Positions 7,493-13,288 of a DNA stretch of 15,426 nt are shown here, piece by piece (position 1 is the first letter of the stretch; the number at the start of each line of letters is the position of its first letter). Below the pieces are notes generated by a model, which searched no databases, was not told the DNA's origin, and worked only from the letters and a program-made list of their open reading frames with translations. The stretch is from Anaerolineae bacterium. GTDB lineage: Bacteria; Chloroflexota; Anaerolineae; UBA1429. Both the position numbers and the translations under genes were made by a program. Location: the NCBI GenBank assembly GCA_007123335.1, contig SKLG01000228.1, positions 1-15,426 on the forward strand, given 5' to 3'.

Positions 7493-8635
7493 ATGAAAGC
7501 TCGTGCCAGAAAAAAGGTCTGGCGGCTTGCACTGACGCTGGATCACCAGGAACCAGACCGTGTACCGATCAGCGACTTTTTCTGGAGCGGGTTCCTTGAG
7601 CGGTGCCGAGAGCAATGGGGCAGCGATTTTGATCCCTATCGCTTCTTTGATCTGGACTATGTCGTCGTCACACCCAACATGGATCCCCGCATCCAGCCCT
7701 TTGAGATCCTTCACGAGACCGAGGACGAGATCGTGGTGCGCACCGGTTTTGGCGCCGTGATCCGCAGGTCAGGTAAACTGCCCATGCCCTACTTTGAAGA
7801 TTTCTCGGTGCAGGAACCTGCCGGCATGGCTGACTTTGAGCTGGGAGACCCCGCCGATCCCCGCCGATTCTTTGAGGGCGGCGACGATCAGTTGAACGGC
7901 GTCGGGGATACCCTCACGCGAGACCTGCCTCCCTGGGATGATCGCGTGAACGCCTACGTCGAGGATCTGGCCGTCTTTGGCTCGGTCTGCGAACCGTACG
8001 AATACCTGTGGCGCATCATCGGCAGCCACAATGCGCTGCTCTGGATGGTGAGCGAACCCGGGTTGTTCGAGTCCTTTGTCCAGCGGGTGGGCGCGTTTCT
8101 GCTTGCCTTTGCCGAGGCCCAGATCCAGGCTGGCGCGGGTCGCCTTGCGGGCATGTATATCTGGGGCGATGTCGCCTATCGGAACGGCATGTTCTTTAGC
8201 CCTCGTCAGTGGCGGGCGCTTTTCAAGCCCTACGTCAAGGCGCTGATCGATCTCTGCCATGCCCATGATCTATTGGTGATCTATCACGGCTGTGGCAACG
8301 CTCGGCCCATCTTTGACGACCTGGTCGAGCTGGGGCTCGATGGCTACAATCCGGTGGAGGCCAAGGCCGACCTGGATGTGGTTGAGCTCAAGAAGAACTA
8401 TCAGGGCAAGCTCGCCTTTGCCGGGAATATCGACGTGCGCGTGTTGGAGCGGGGTGACCCTGACGAGATCAGGGAACATGTCCTCTACAAGTTGCAGGCC
8501 GCGCAAGGTGGGGGATACATCGTGCAATCCGATCACTCGGTGTCTAGCGGGGTGTCGCCCGATAGTTACCGCCTGCTCGTTGAGACGGTGCGAGAATATG
8601 GCGACTATCCGCTGCGTGTGACGAAAGGTTCATGA
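7493..8635 (+). CDS. Uroporphyrinogen decarboxylase (URO-D)/MtaA-like family protein
   Basis: This encodes 380 aa. The ATG at 7493 follows GGAGG by 6 nt; a GTG at 7472 is in frame but would place the ribosome binding site inside the gene. The fold signature is that of the URO-D superfamily. It has an N-terminal 'HQEPDRVPI' stretch, then 'GDVAYRNGMFFSPRQWR' and 'GGGYIVQSDHSV'. The subgroup including MtaA/MtbA corrinoid methyltransferases binds Zn by His-x-Cys...Cys. Here His265-Gly-Cys267 is present in 'YHGCGN', but the region where the second Cys would fall (QSDHSVSS) has none, so a true methyltransferase role is uncertain. It is not expected to be the heme-pathway HemE, because it lacks the typical N-terminal RQAGR motif and sits in a catabolic cluster. 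It is the first gene of a run with three RidA-family genes and an enolase-superfamily gene, 119 nt before the first of them. Confidence 0.85.
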   Translation: MKARARKKVWRLALTLDHQEPDRVPISDFFWSGFLERCREQWGSDFDPYRFFDLDYVVVTPNMDPRIQPFEILHETEDEIVVRTGFGAVIRRSGKLPMPYFEDFSVQEPAGMADFELGDPADPRRFFEGGDDQLNGVGDTLTRDLPPWDDRVNAYVEDLAVFGSVCEPYEYLWRIIGSHNALLWMVSEPGLFESFVQRVGAFLLAFAEAQIQAGAGRLAGMYIWGDVAYRNGMFFSPRQWRALFKPYVKALIDLCHAHDLLVIYHGCGNARPIFDDLVELGLDGYNPVEAKADLDVVELKKNYQGKLAFAGNIDVRVLERGDPDEIREHVLYKLQAAQGGGYIVQSDHSVSSGVSPDSYRLLVETVREYGDYPLRVTKGS

Positions 8636-8754
8636 TGCGGCTGCGCGATGCTCGAACCGCTTTGGGCAGCCTGGAGTGTGTATAGAGAAGGAGGAGGTTG
8701 GCTCACAAACTCGTTTACAGTAGGTAGGCACCTATCATGTTCAAGGAGGCAAAA

Positions 8755-9222
8755 ATGGGTATTGCAGAACAGAAACTCGCCGAGATGGGGATCGACATCG
8801 CGCATGTGGATCGCGCCGGCAAAGGCGTGCTATCCTTCCGCAGGTACAAGGACTTGGTGTTCATCTCGGGGCATGGGCCGTTTGATATGGAGGACAAGCC
8901 GCTGATGCAGGGCACTGTGGGCGTTGATCTTGCGCCCGAACAAGGGTTTGAGGCCGGTCGTCTCGCTGCCATCCGGATGTTAGCTACCATCAAGGATGCC
9001 GTGGGCGATCTCGACAACATTGACTATTTCGTCAAGGCGCTGTGCATATTCAACAGTGGCGGCGACTTTTACGATATGCCCGCCCAGGCGAATGGTTTCT
9101 CCAACGTCTTTACTCAGGCGTTTGGCCAGCGTGGCCAGCACGCCCGCGCGGCTATGGGCAGTGGCACGCATTCCCGCAATGTTCCTTTCACGGTGGATAT
9201 GATCATCAAGCTCAAAAGCTAA
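8755..9222 (+). CDS. RidA (YjgF/YER057c/UK114) family protein, copy 1
   Basis: This encodes 155 aa. The ATG at 8755 is preceded by AAGGAGG at 5 nt, which argues against the in-frame ATG at 8737. It is somewhat longer than E. coli RidA (128 aa) and matches the longer RidA-like subgroup with 'LVFISGHGP', 'GFEAGRLAAIRMLATIK', 'GDLDNIDYFVK' and 'HARAAMG'. Canonical RidA hydrolyses reactive enamine/imine intermediates such as 2-aminoacrylate, using a conserved Arg and Glu at the subunit interface of a trimer. Here the Arg is present (Arg131), while the Glu position appears to be Asp148. It is the first of three consecutive paralogues. The 119-nt spacer upstream contains another AGGAGG-like stretch near 8690 without a start codon at a proper distance. 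Confidence 0.88.
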   Translation: MGIAEQKLAEMGIDIAHVDRAGKGVLSFRRYKDLVFISGHGPFDMEDKPLMQGTVGVDLAPEQGFEAGRLAAIRMLATIKDAVGDLDNIDYFVKALCIFNSGGDFYDMPAQANGFSNVFTQAFGQRGQHARAAMGSGTHSRNVPFTVDMIIKLKS

Positions 9223-9282
9223 CGTGGCCGCGTCGGCGCCTGAGCCCATGGACCGATCGATATCTGGTAAGGAGGCACGAAC

Positions 9283-9756
9283 ATGAGTGTGACAGAGAAA
9301 AGGCTAGAACGCATAGGGTTGGCCCTTGCTGGCGATGACGGCACGATCCGCGGCGGTGCTGGCAACGCCAAATACAAGATCTATGACGATCTGCTGTTCA
9401 TTACCGGCCTGGAACCCACAGGTCAAGACGGCGAGCCCGCTTTTGTGGGCAGGATGGGGCGTGAGTACACGCTCGAGGAGGGCTACCAGGCGGCTCGCTT
9501 GGTGGGCATCAATATGCTCGCTGTGATCCAGAACGCCCTGGGCGATCTGGATCGGGTGGACTATTTCATCAAGGTCATGGCTCTGGTCAACAGCGCCGAT
9601 GGCTTTGCCGATCTGCCCGAGGTTGCCGATGGCTTTACCGATGTAATGACCGAGGCATTCGGCGAGCGGGGGATGCATGCCCGCAACGTCCTCGGCGCCA
9701 CCAACCTTAACAATAACGTGCCCATCATCTGCGATGCGATCATCAAGATCCGCTAG
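9283..9756 (+). CDS. RidA family protein, copy 2
   Basis: This encodes 157 aa. The ATG at 9283 has AAGGAGG 7 nt upstream. The fold motifs parallel copy 1 ('DLLFITGLEP', 'GYQAARLVGINMLAVIQ', 'GDLDRVDYFIKV', 'HARNVLG'). The interface Arg is Arg134 and the acidic residue is Asp151. The sequence has clearly diverged from copies 1 and 3, so this is not a recent duplication. The 60-nt gap to copy 1 and the 20-nt gap to copy 3 fit a polycistronic message. Enamine/imine deamination is the family activity; the specific substrate is unknown. Confidence 0.88.
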   Translation: MSVTEKRLERIGLALAGDDGTIRGGAGNAKYKIYDDLLFITGLEPTGQDGEPAFVGRMGREYTLEEGYQAARLVGINMLAVIQNALGDLDRVDYFIKVMALVNSADGFADLPEVADGFTDVMTEAFGERGMHARNVLGATNLNNNVPIICDAIIKIR

Positions 9757-9776
9757 GACGAGAGGGGGAAAACAGC

Positions 9777-10232
9777 ATGACGGCTGATGAGCGATTGGAC
9801 AAAAAAGCCTACGAGCTTGACATAGAGTACCCGGGGAACCTGCCGGCGCTGGTGAGCGTCCGGCGGGTGGGCAATATTCTGTTCACCTCGGGTAGCGGCT
9901 GCGCCACGTTTCGGCAGGGGCTGATCGGCAGCGAACTAACCTTTGAGGATGGCTATCTGGCGTGCCAGCATATCGCCACGATCCAGTTGCGCATGATCAG
10001 GGACTATCTCGGTGATCTGGACAAGGTGGATCAAATTCTGCGCGTGTATGGCCATCTGACGGTGGATGACGACTTTCACGACCTGGACAAGGTCGCCGAT
10101 GGGTTCACCGATGTGATGGCCGCCGTATTTGGAGACAGGGGCAAGGCTCCGCGCACCATTCTGGGCTCGCGCAACCTCCCCGTGGGCAATACCGCCGCCG
10201 AGTTGGAGGTGATCCTGTCCGTCAAGGATTAG
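9777..10232 (+). CDS. RidA family protein, copy 3
   Basis: This encodes 151 aa. The ATG at 9777 has AGAGGGGG 8 nt upstream and starts 20 nt after the stop of copy 2. Motifs include 'NILFTSGSG', 'GYLACQHIATIQLRMIR', 'GDLDKVDQILRV' and 'PRTILGSRNLP'. The interface Arg is Arg126 and, unlike copies 1 and 2, the acidic residue is a true Glu (Glu144 in 'AELEVIL'). Copy 3 is therefore the closest of the three to a canonical RidA active site. A 142-nt gap separates it from the enolase-superfamily gene. Confidence 0.88.
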   Translation: MTADERLDKKAYELDIEYPGNLPALVSVRRVGNILFTSGSGCATFRQGLIGSELTFEDGYLACQHIATIQLRMIRDYLGDLDKVDQILRVYGHLTVDDDFHDLDKVADGFTDVMAAVFGDRGKAPRTILGSRNLPVGNTAAELEVILSVKD

Positions 10233-10374
10233 ATACATCCGAGTGGGTGCATGTCTCGGAGCTGCTGCTCTGCGGATTCGAGGCGTGCACCGCGCCTTGC
10301 AATGGGTAGATTGTAGGCGCTCCTATGCACAAATCGCCGCTTTTCCGCCGACTAGCCAAAAGGGGGATCCGTAG

Positions 10375-11478
10375 ATGATCGTCACAGACATTGAGAGCCT
10401 GGTCTGTCGCGTGCCCGTGAGCGACAAGGCCGCCAGCCACGGCATCCGCCCAGAGGTCCCCGTCACCCGCGTGACCACCGACGAGGGGATCATCGGCTAC
10501 GAGTTTGCTCCGACGTCAAGCCGCAACCTGGAACTGGCTCGTCGCGTCGTCGTCGGTCAGGATCCTCACCATATCGAGCGTTTCCTTGCCCAAGGGCTCT
10601 ACCGCGCGCCGGCGGTAGAGATCGCGTTATGGGACATCCTCGGCAAGGCGGCCGACCTGCCCATCAAGAACCTCCTGGGCGGCGACAAGGATCGCATCCC
10701 CTGCTACCTGACCTGTGTGTGGCCCGGCGCCGCCGACCAGTCCGATGTGACCTATCAGACCCAGGCGGCCCACATCAAGCACTATCAAGAACATGGCTTC
10801 AAGGCGGCCAAGATCCGCTCCTTTCGTCGCCCCATCACCGACGATGCCGATGCCGTGGCCACGATCCGCGACGCGGTGGGCGGCCGCGACGATTTCCAGA
10901 TCATGATCGATCGCACGGGTCCCTACTCTGGCACAATATGGACCCTGGATGAGGCGATCATCATGGCCCGTCGCTACGAAGCGCTAGAGGTCACCTGGCT
11001 TGAGGAGCCGATGAACCGTGGGGATGTGTTCGATCACGCTATCCTACGGTCTACTGTCGAGATCCCCATCACCGGCGGCGAAGGCGACGTCGGGCTACCC
11101 ATGTTCGCCAAGTACCTGGAGCACGGCTCCTTTGACATCTTGCAGCCCGAGCCTCACAACTGCGGCGGCCTGTTGATGACGAAAAAGATCGCCGCCATGG
11201 CCGAGGGCTTTGGCATCGACTGCGTGCCCCACGGCACCCACGGTTTGCGTCTGGCAGCCCGCTTGCAGATCGAGGCCACCTTGCCCAATTGCTGGATCGA
11301 AGAGGTGGCTCTGGTGAACCCGCCTCTGCTGCCCTGGGAGCAATGGGAGCACTGCCTGGCCCTGGTGGATCAAGACGAACTCTTTGAGATCGAGGATGGC
11401 GAGTTTCTCATCCCCGACCGGCCCGGTATTGGTGTCGCCGTCAATGACGAGGCCATCGAGCAATATCGACAACGATAG
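10375..11478 (+). CDS. Mandelate racemase/muconate lactonizing enzyme-type (enolase superfamily) protein, probable sugar-acid dehydratase or racemase
   Basis: This encodes 367 aa from the ATG at 10375, with AAGGGGG 8 nt upstream. The N-terminal capping domain (1-~120) is followed by the TIM-barrel. Metal-ligand candidates are Asp179 ('MIDRT'), Glu210 ('LEEP') and Glu236 ('GGEG'). Lys146-x-Arg148 stands at the Lys-x-Lys position, and His286 ('VPHGTHG') matches the mandelate-racemase catalytic His. The Asp partner of that His appears as Glu259 ('LQPEPHNCGG'), judged by spacing. Family members abstract the proton alpha to a carboxylate. In this context a dehydratase acting on a sugar acid or hydroxy acid is the likeliest job, but the substrate cannot be assigned. 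It is the last gene of the rightward run and is followed by a hairpin terminator. Confidence 0.87.
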   Translation: MIVTDIESLVCRVPVSDKAASHGIRPEVPVTRVTTDEGIIGYEFAPTSSRNLELARRVVVGQDPHHIERFLAQGLYRAPAVEIALWDILGKAADLPIKNLLGGDKDRIPCYLTCVWPGAADQSDVTYQTQAAHIKHYQEHGFKAAKIRSFRRPITDDADAVATIRDAVGGRDDFQIMIDRTGPYSGTIWTLDEAIIMARRYEALEVTWLEEPMNRGDVFDHAILRSTVEIPITGGEGDVGLPMFAKYLEHGSFDILQPEPHNCGGLLMTKKIAAMAEGFGIDCVPHGTHGLRLAARLQIEATLPNCWIEEVALVNPPLLPWEQWEHCLALVDQDELFEIEDGEFLIPDRPGIGVAVNDEAIEQYRQR

Positions 11479-11535
11479 TTAACCGTCACGGGCCGGCCAG
11501 GCTTTGGCTGATCGTATGTAGCGTGATGCAGTTCG

Positions 11536-11558
11536 GGAGCGCTGAGCGTCAGCGCTCC
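11536..11558. terminator. Hairpin terminator overlapping the aldo/keto reductase stop codon
   Basis: A perfect 10-bp stem (GGAGCGCTGA at 11536-11545 with TCAGCGCTCC at 11549-11558) has a 3-nt loop. It lies 58 nt beyond the enolase-superfamily stop. The right arm contains the stop codon (11549-11551) and last codons of the convergent gene, so one element serves both converging genes. The rightward tail is short (TTGATAT). Confidence 0.7.
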
Positions 11559-12496
11559 TTGATATAAACGTAGGGCCGTTGACCCCAAGGCATGGCTCGA
11601 CCTCTGGCGATGACCATGAGTTCATACCAGTCGTCGCGCTCCAGCACCAGATCGACGGCAGCCGCGGCCTCGGCGATATGCTCCGCGTTTGCGGTGCCCA
11701 CGAGAGGGATCACCGGCCCCGGTTGCTGCATGAGCCAGGCCAGAGAGAGCTGCGCCAGGCTCACGCCATAGTCCTGCGCAAAGGAGCGTAGCTGGGCGAC
11801 CACGCCGGCCTCGCGTTGGAGTTGCCAGTCATCATGGGGCAAGCTCTTACTCCCGGTGAGCACACCCTTGTGAAGCGGGCTCCAGCAGAGCGTCGCCATC
11901 CCCTTTTCCTGACAGACGGCGGCCAGGCCCGTCTCCAATGGCTCCATGTGCAAGAGGCTGAACTGCGTTTGGAGGCTGGCCAGGGGGATATAGGCAGAGA
12001 GGGCGCGGATTTCATCGGCGGTATAATTGCTCACCCCGGCATGGCGGATCTTGCCCTCGGTGCGGAGATCCTCCAGGGCGCGGGCCGTCTCCTCCGGGTG
12101 GGTGAGATAGTCGATGCGATGGGGCTGGTAGAGATCGACGTATTCTATGCCCAACCGCTTGAGGCTGGCCTCGCAACTGGCCTTGAGGTAGCCCGGCGAC
12201 AGGTCATAGGCTTTGTAGGCATAGGCTGGGTCCATCCCCTGGAAGATGATCCCGCACTTGGTGGCGATGACGACCTTGTCGCGGGGGATGCCGGCCTCGC
12301 GCAACGCCTGGCCCAGGATCGTCTCTGACTCGCCACGGGAGTAGACATCGGCGGTGTCAAAGAAGGTAATGCCCGCCTCATAGGCCTGGCGGACTGCGTC
12401 TTTGCCCGGTGCTTCTGTGTCGGCGCGCAAGCTCATGCAGCCCATGGCCACAGCCGATACCTCGATGCCCGTTCGGCCCAGTTGCACGTATTTCAT
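11549..12496 (-). CDS. Aldo/keto reductase
   Basis: This encodes 315 aa. The ATG at 12496 follows AAGGAGG by 4 nt. The full AKR catalytic tetrad is present: Asp47 and Tyr52 ('FFDTADVY'), Lys80 ('ATK') and His126 ('QPHRID'). 'GKIRHAGVSNY' and the C-terminal 'PLVGTANAEHI' are the usual NADP(H)-binding regions. The family reduces aldehydes and ketones, or oxidises sugars, with NADPH. The length and motif style match the broad AKR11/12 or YdhF-like groups common in sugar metabolism. It converges on the RidA/enolase cluster rather than belonging to its transcript, so a shared pathway is possible but not shown. Confidence 0.92.
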   Translation of the reverse strand: MKYVQLGRTGIEVSAVAMGCMSLRADTEAPGKDAVRQAYEAGITFFDTADVYSRGESETILGQALREAGIPRDKVVIATKCGIIFQGMDPAYAYKAYDLSPGYLKASCEASLKRLGIEYVDLYQPHRIDYLTHPEETARALEDLRTEGKIRHAGVSNYTADEIRALSAYIPLASLQTQFSLLHMEPLETGLAAVCQEKGMATLCWSPLHKGVLTGSKSLPHDDWQLQREAGVVAQLRSFAQDYGVSLAQLSLAWLMQQPGPVIPLVGTANAEHIAEAAAAVDLVLERDDWYELMVIARGRAMPWGQRPYVYIKER

Positions 12497-12563
12497 GATC
12501 CCTCCTTACCCATGGCGAGCGGGAAAACCGCCGGTGCTTCACAGAATCGTCCAGATCCCCCGC

Positions 12564-12592
12564 ATTATAGGCCGGGGTAGGAGAGCCTGCAA
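12564..12592 (-). promoter_or_regulatory. Sigma-70 promoter for the aldo/keto reductase
   Basis: On the minus strand TTGCAG (12587-12592), a 17-nt spacer and a consensus TATAAT (12564-12569) stand about 68 nt before the start codon at 12496. Confidence 0.65.
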
Positions 12593-12695
12593 CGCGAACG
12601 GCAGCGAGCCGTGTCTATCCTCCTTGCCCGGAACTCGTCTCAATACTGTCGCCGTGTTTTATTGTGCTTGATTATTTCTATGCGCCCGTATGATT

Positions 12696-12739
12696 GTAAC
12701 CGGAATGTAACCTGGGCGTAACGGCCTGTTCACCTTTGT
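12696..12739. promoter_or_regulatory. Four 11-bp-phased direct repeats (GTAAC x3, then TTCAC), Pho-box-like operator
   Basis: GTAAC occurs at 12696, 12707 and 12718, and a related TTCAC follows in exact phase at 12729. An 11-bp direct-repeat array is the known layout of binding sites for PhoB/PhoP-type response regulators, including the GTTCACC-type units of actinobacteria. A possible -10 (TAGACT, 12744-12749) lies just right of the array. On the opposite strand the units read GTTAC, close to Bacillus PhoP half-sites. The regulated direction is therefore unclear. The repeats are seen directly; the regulator is inferred. Confidence 0.5.
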
Positions 12740-12928
12740 CATTTAGACTAGGAAATAGGTTAGAGTGGCAAATCTCGGCAATAACCATGGCTTCCGAACA
12801 GCCTCATCCAAGGTATAGCTGCTGAGGGAATCTGGAGTCGCGTGGAGGTTAGCTGGTGAGTCAAGGAGAAGCGTAATAGTTCTGCCATTCGATTATGGTG
12901 ATCCGGCAGGTTGTTTGATGATCGACGC

Positions 12929-12957
12929 TTGACGCGTCTGTCCTAATATTCTATAAT
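12929..12957 (+). promoter_or_regulatory. Strong sigma-70 promoter for a rightward small RNA
   Basis: TTGACG (12929-12934), exactly 17 nt, then consensus TATAAT (12952-12957). This is one mismatch from a perfect sigma-70 promoter, and +1 should be the A near 12964. No protein gene follows. The -35 lies inside a short dyad (GACGC, 5 nt, GCGTC) that might serve as an operator. Confidence 0.75.
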
Positions 12958-12963
12958 ATATAC

Positions 12964-13108
12964 AATATATTGATAGTAAACATTATCAAATTCGCTGATA
13001 TCCATACATCATCATAACCCTCAGCGAGACCTGATAGGCTTGGTGGGGGTGTGTAGGAACATGGCAGCCAACAATATCCCCCCAAGCAGGATATGTTGGC
13101 TCTTTTTA
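12964..13108 (+). ncRNA. Predicted ~145-nt small RNA
   Basis: The unit is bounded by a near-consensus promoter (12929-12957) and an intrinsic terminator (13066-13107), with no credible open reading frame between them. Predicted structure from the 5' end: hairpin 12970-12989 (TTGATA/TATCAA, 8-nt loop); hairpin 12992-13027 (TCGCTGA/TCAGCGA, 22-nt unpaired loop); a G-rich single strand (13038-13049); and the terminator hairpin. GCTTGG at 13038-13043 is complementary to CCAAGC in the terminator loop (13082-13087). That would allow a pseudoknot or an alternative, anti-terminating fold. It does not resemble 6S, SRP RNA, tmRNA or RNase P RNA. An alternative is a transcription-attenuating leader of the NRPS gene ~490 bp downstream. 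Confidence 0.55.
13066..13108 (+). terminator. Rho-independent terminator
   Basis: The arms 13066-13079 (AGCCAACAATATCC) and 13089-13101 pair over 13 bp with a single bulged A around a 9-nt loop. CTTTTTATT follows directly. This is the clearest intrinsic terminator in the window. Confidence 0.85.
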
Positions 13109-13180
13109 TTGGCCCGGTTACTCGCCCAGAGGATATCTGGGTTATAGAGGAGGACACGGACGACAACGCGCAGTATAGCG

Positions 13181-13228
13181 AAATAAAATGCCCAGCCCCG
13201 AGCGGATTGACGGCCTCACGGGGCTGGG
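13181..13228 (-). terminator. Rho-independent terminator of the leftward small RNA
   Basis: A perfect 10-bp GC-rich stem (13219-13228 with 13191-13200) is followed on the minus strand by CATTTTATTT. On the plus strand the stem is followed by no T-run, so its orientation is leftward. Confidence 0.72.
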
Positions 13229-13253
13229 AACAAGAGGAGTAGGACTCTCTTGC
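13181..13253 (-). ncRNA. Predicted ~73-nt small RNA of two hairpins
   Basis: The promoter at 13260-13288 places +1 on the G at 13253. The first hairpin starts at the second nucleotide (arms 13244-13252 and 13231-13240, 9 bp with one bulged base and a 3-nt loop). A second, 10-bp perfect hairpin follows (arms 13219-13228 and 13191-13200, CCCAGCCCCG with its complement, 18-nt loop), then a CATTTTATTT tail. No start codon with a ribosome binding site lies inside. The exact fit of promoter, 5' hairpin and terminator is hard to explain as chance, but expression has not been shown. No known family was recognised. Confidence 0.55.
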
Positions 13254-13259
13254 GACCTC

Positions 13260-13288
13260 ATTGTACCATCATAGTTCGGTTTTGTCAC
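13260..13288 (-). promoter_or_regulatory. Sigma-70 promoter for the leftward small RNA
   Basis: On the minus strand GTGACA (13283-13288), exactly 17 nt, then TACAAT (13260-13265). Each hexamer is one base from consensus. No leftward protein gene starts downstream; the next element is the two-hairpin unit that ends near 13181. Confidence 0.7.

Larger units (their letters stand above)
12497..12928. other. Non-coding region upstream of the aldo/keto reductase
   Basis: No frame with a plausible start, ribosome binding site and coding composition was found on either strand. It contains the leftward promoter at 12564-12592 and the phased GTAAC repeats at 12696-12739. Between about 12780 and 12880 there are short complementary segments, such as CCTCA/TGAGG around 12800-12835, that could fold, but nothing diagnostic of a known RNA family. 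Confidence 0.5.

Noticed and set aside
12655..12696. A rightward promoter TTGATT...TATGAT left of the GTAAC repeats
   Set aside because: The spacer is 15 nt, too short for a good sigma-70 promoter.
12964..13108. 6S RNA, SRP RNA or tmRNA
   Set aside because: There is no long 5'-3' closing stem as in 6S, no SRP helix-8 GGAA/GCAG motif, and no tRNA-like end; the unit is left unnamed.
12951..13166. A minus-strand 71-codon frame across the predicted rightward small RNA
   Set aside because: It covers a promoter -10, two hairpins and a terminator, and has no ribosome binding site; it looks like chance.
13181..13253. A tRNA gene (length ~73 nt)
   Set aside because: Only two hairpins and no cloverleaf, T-loop GTTCRA or acceptor-stem pairing.
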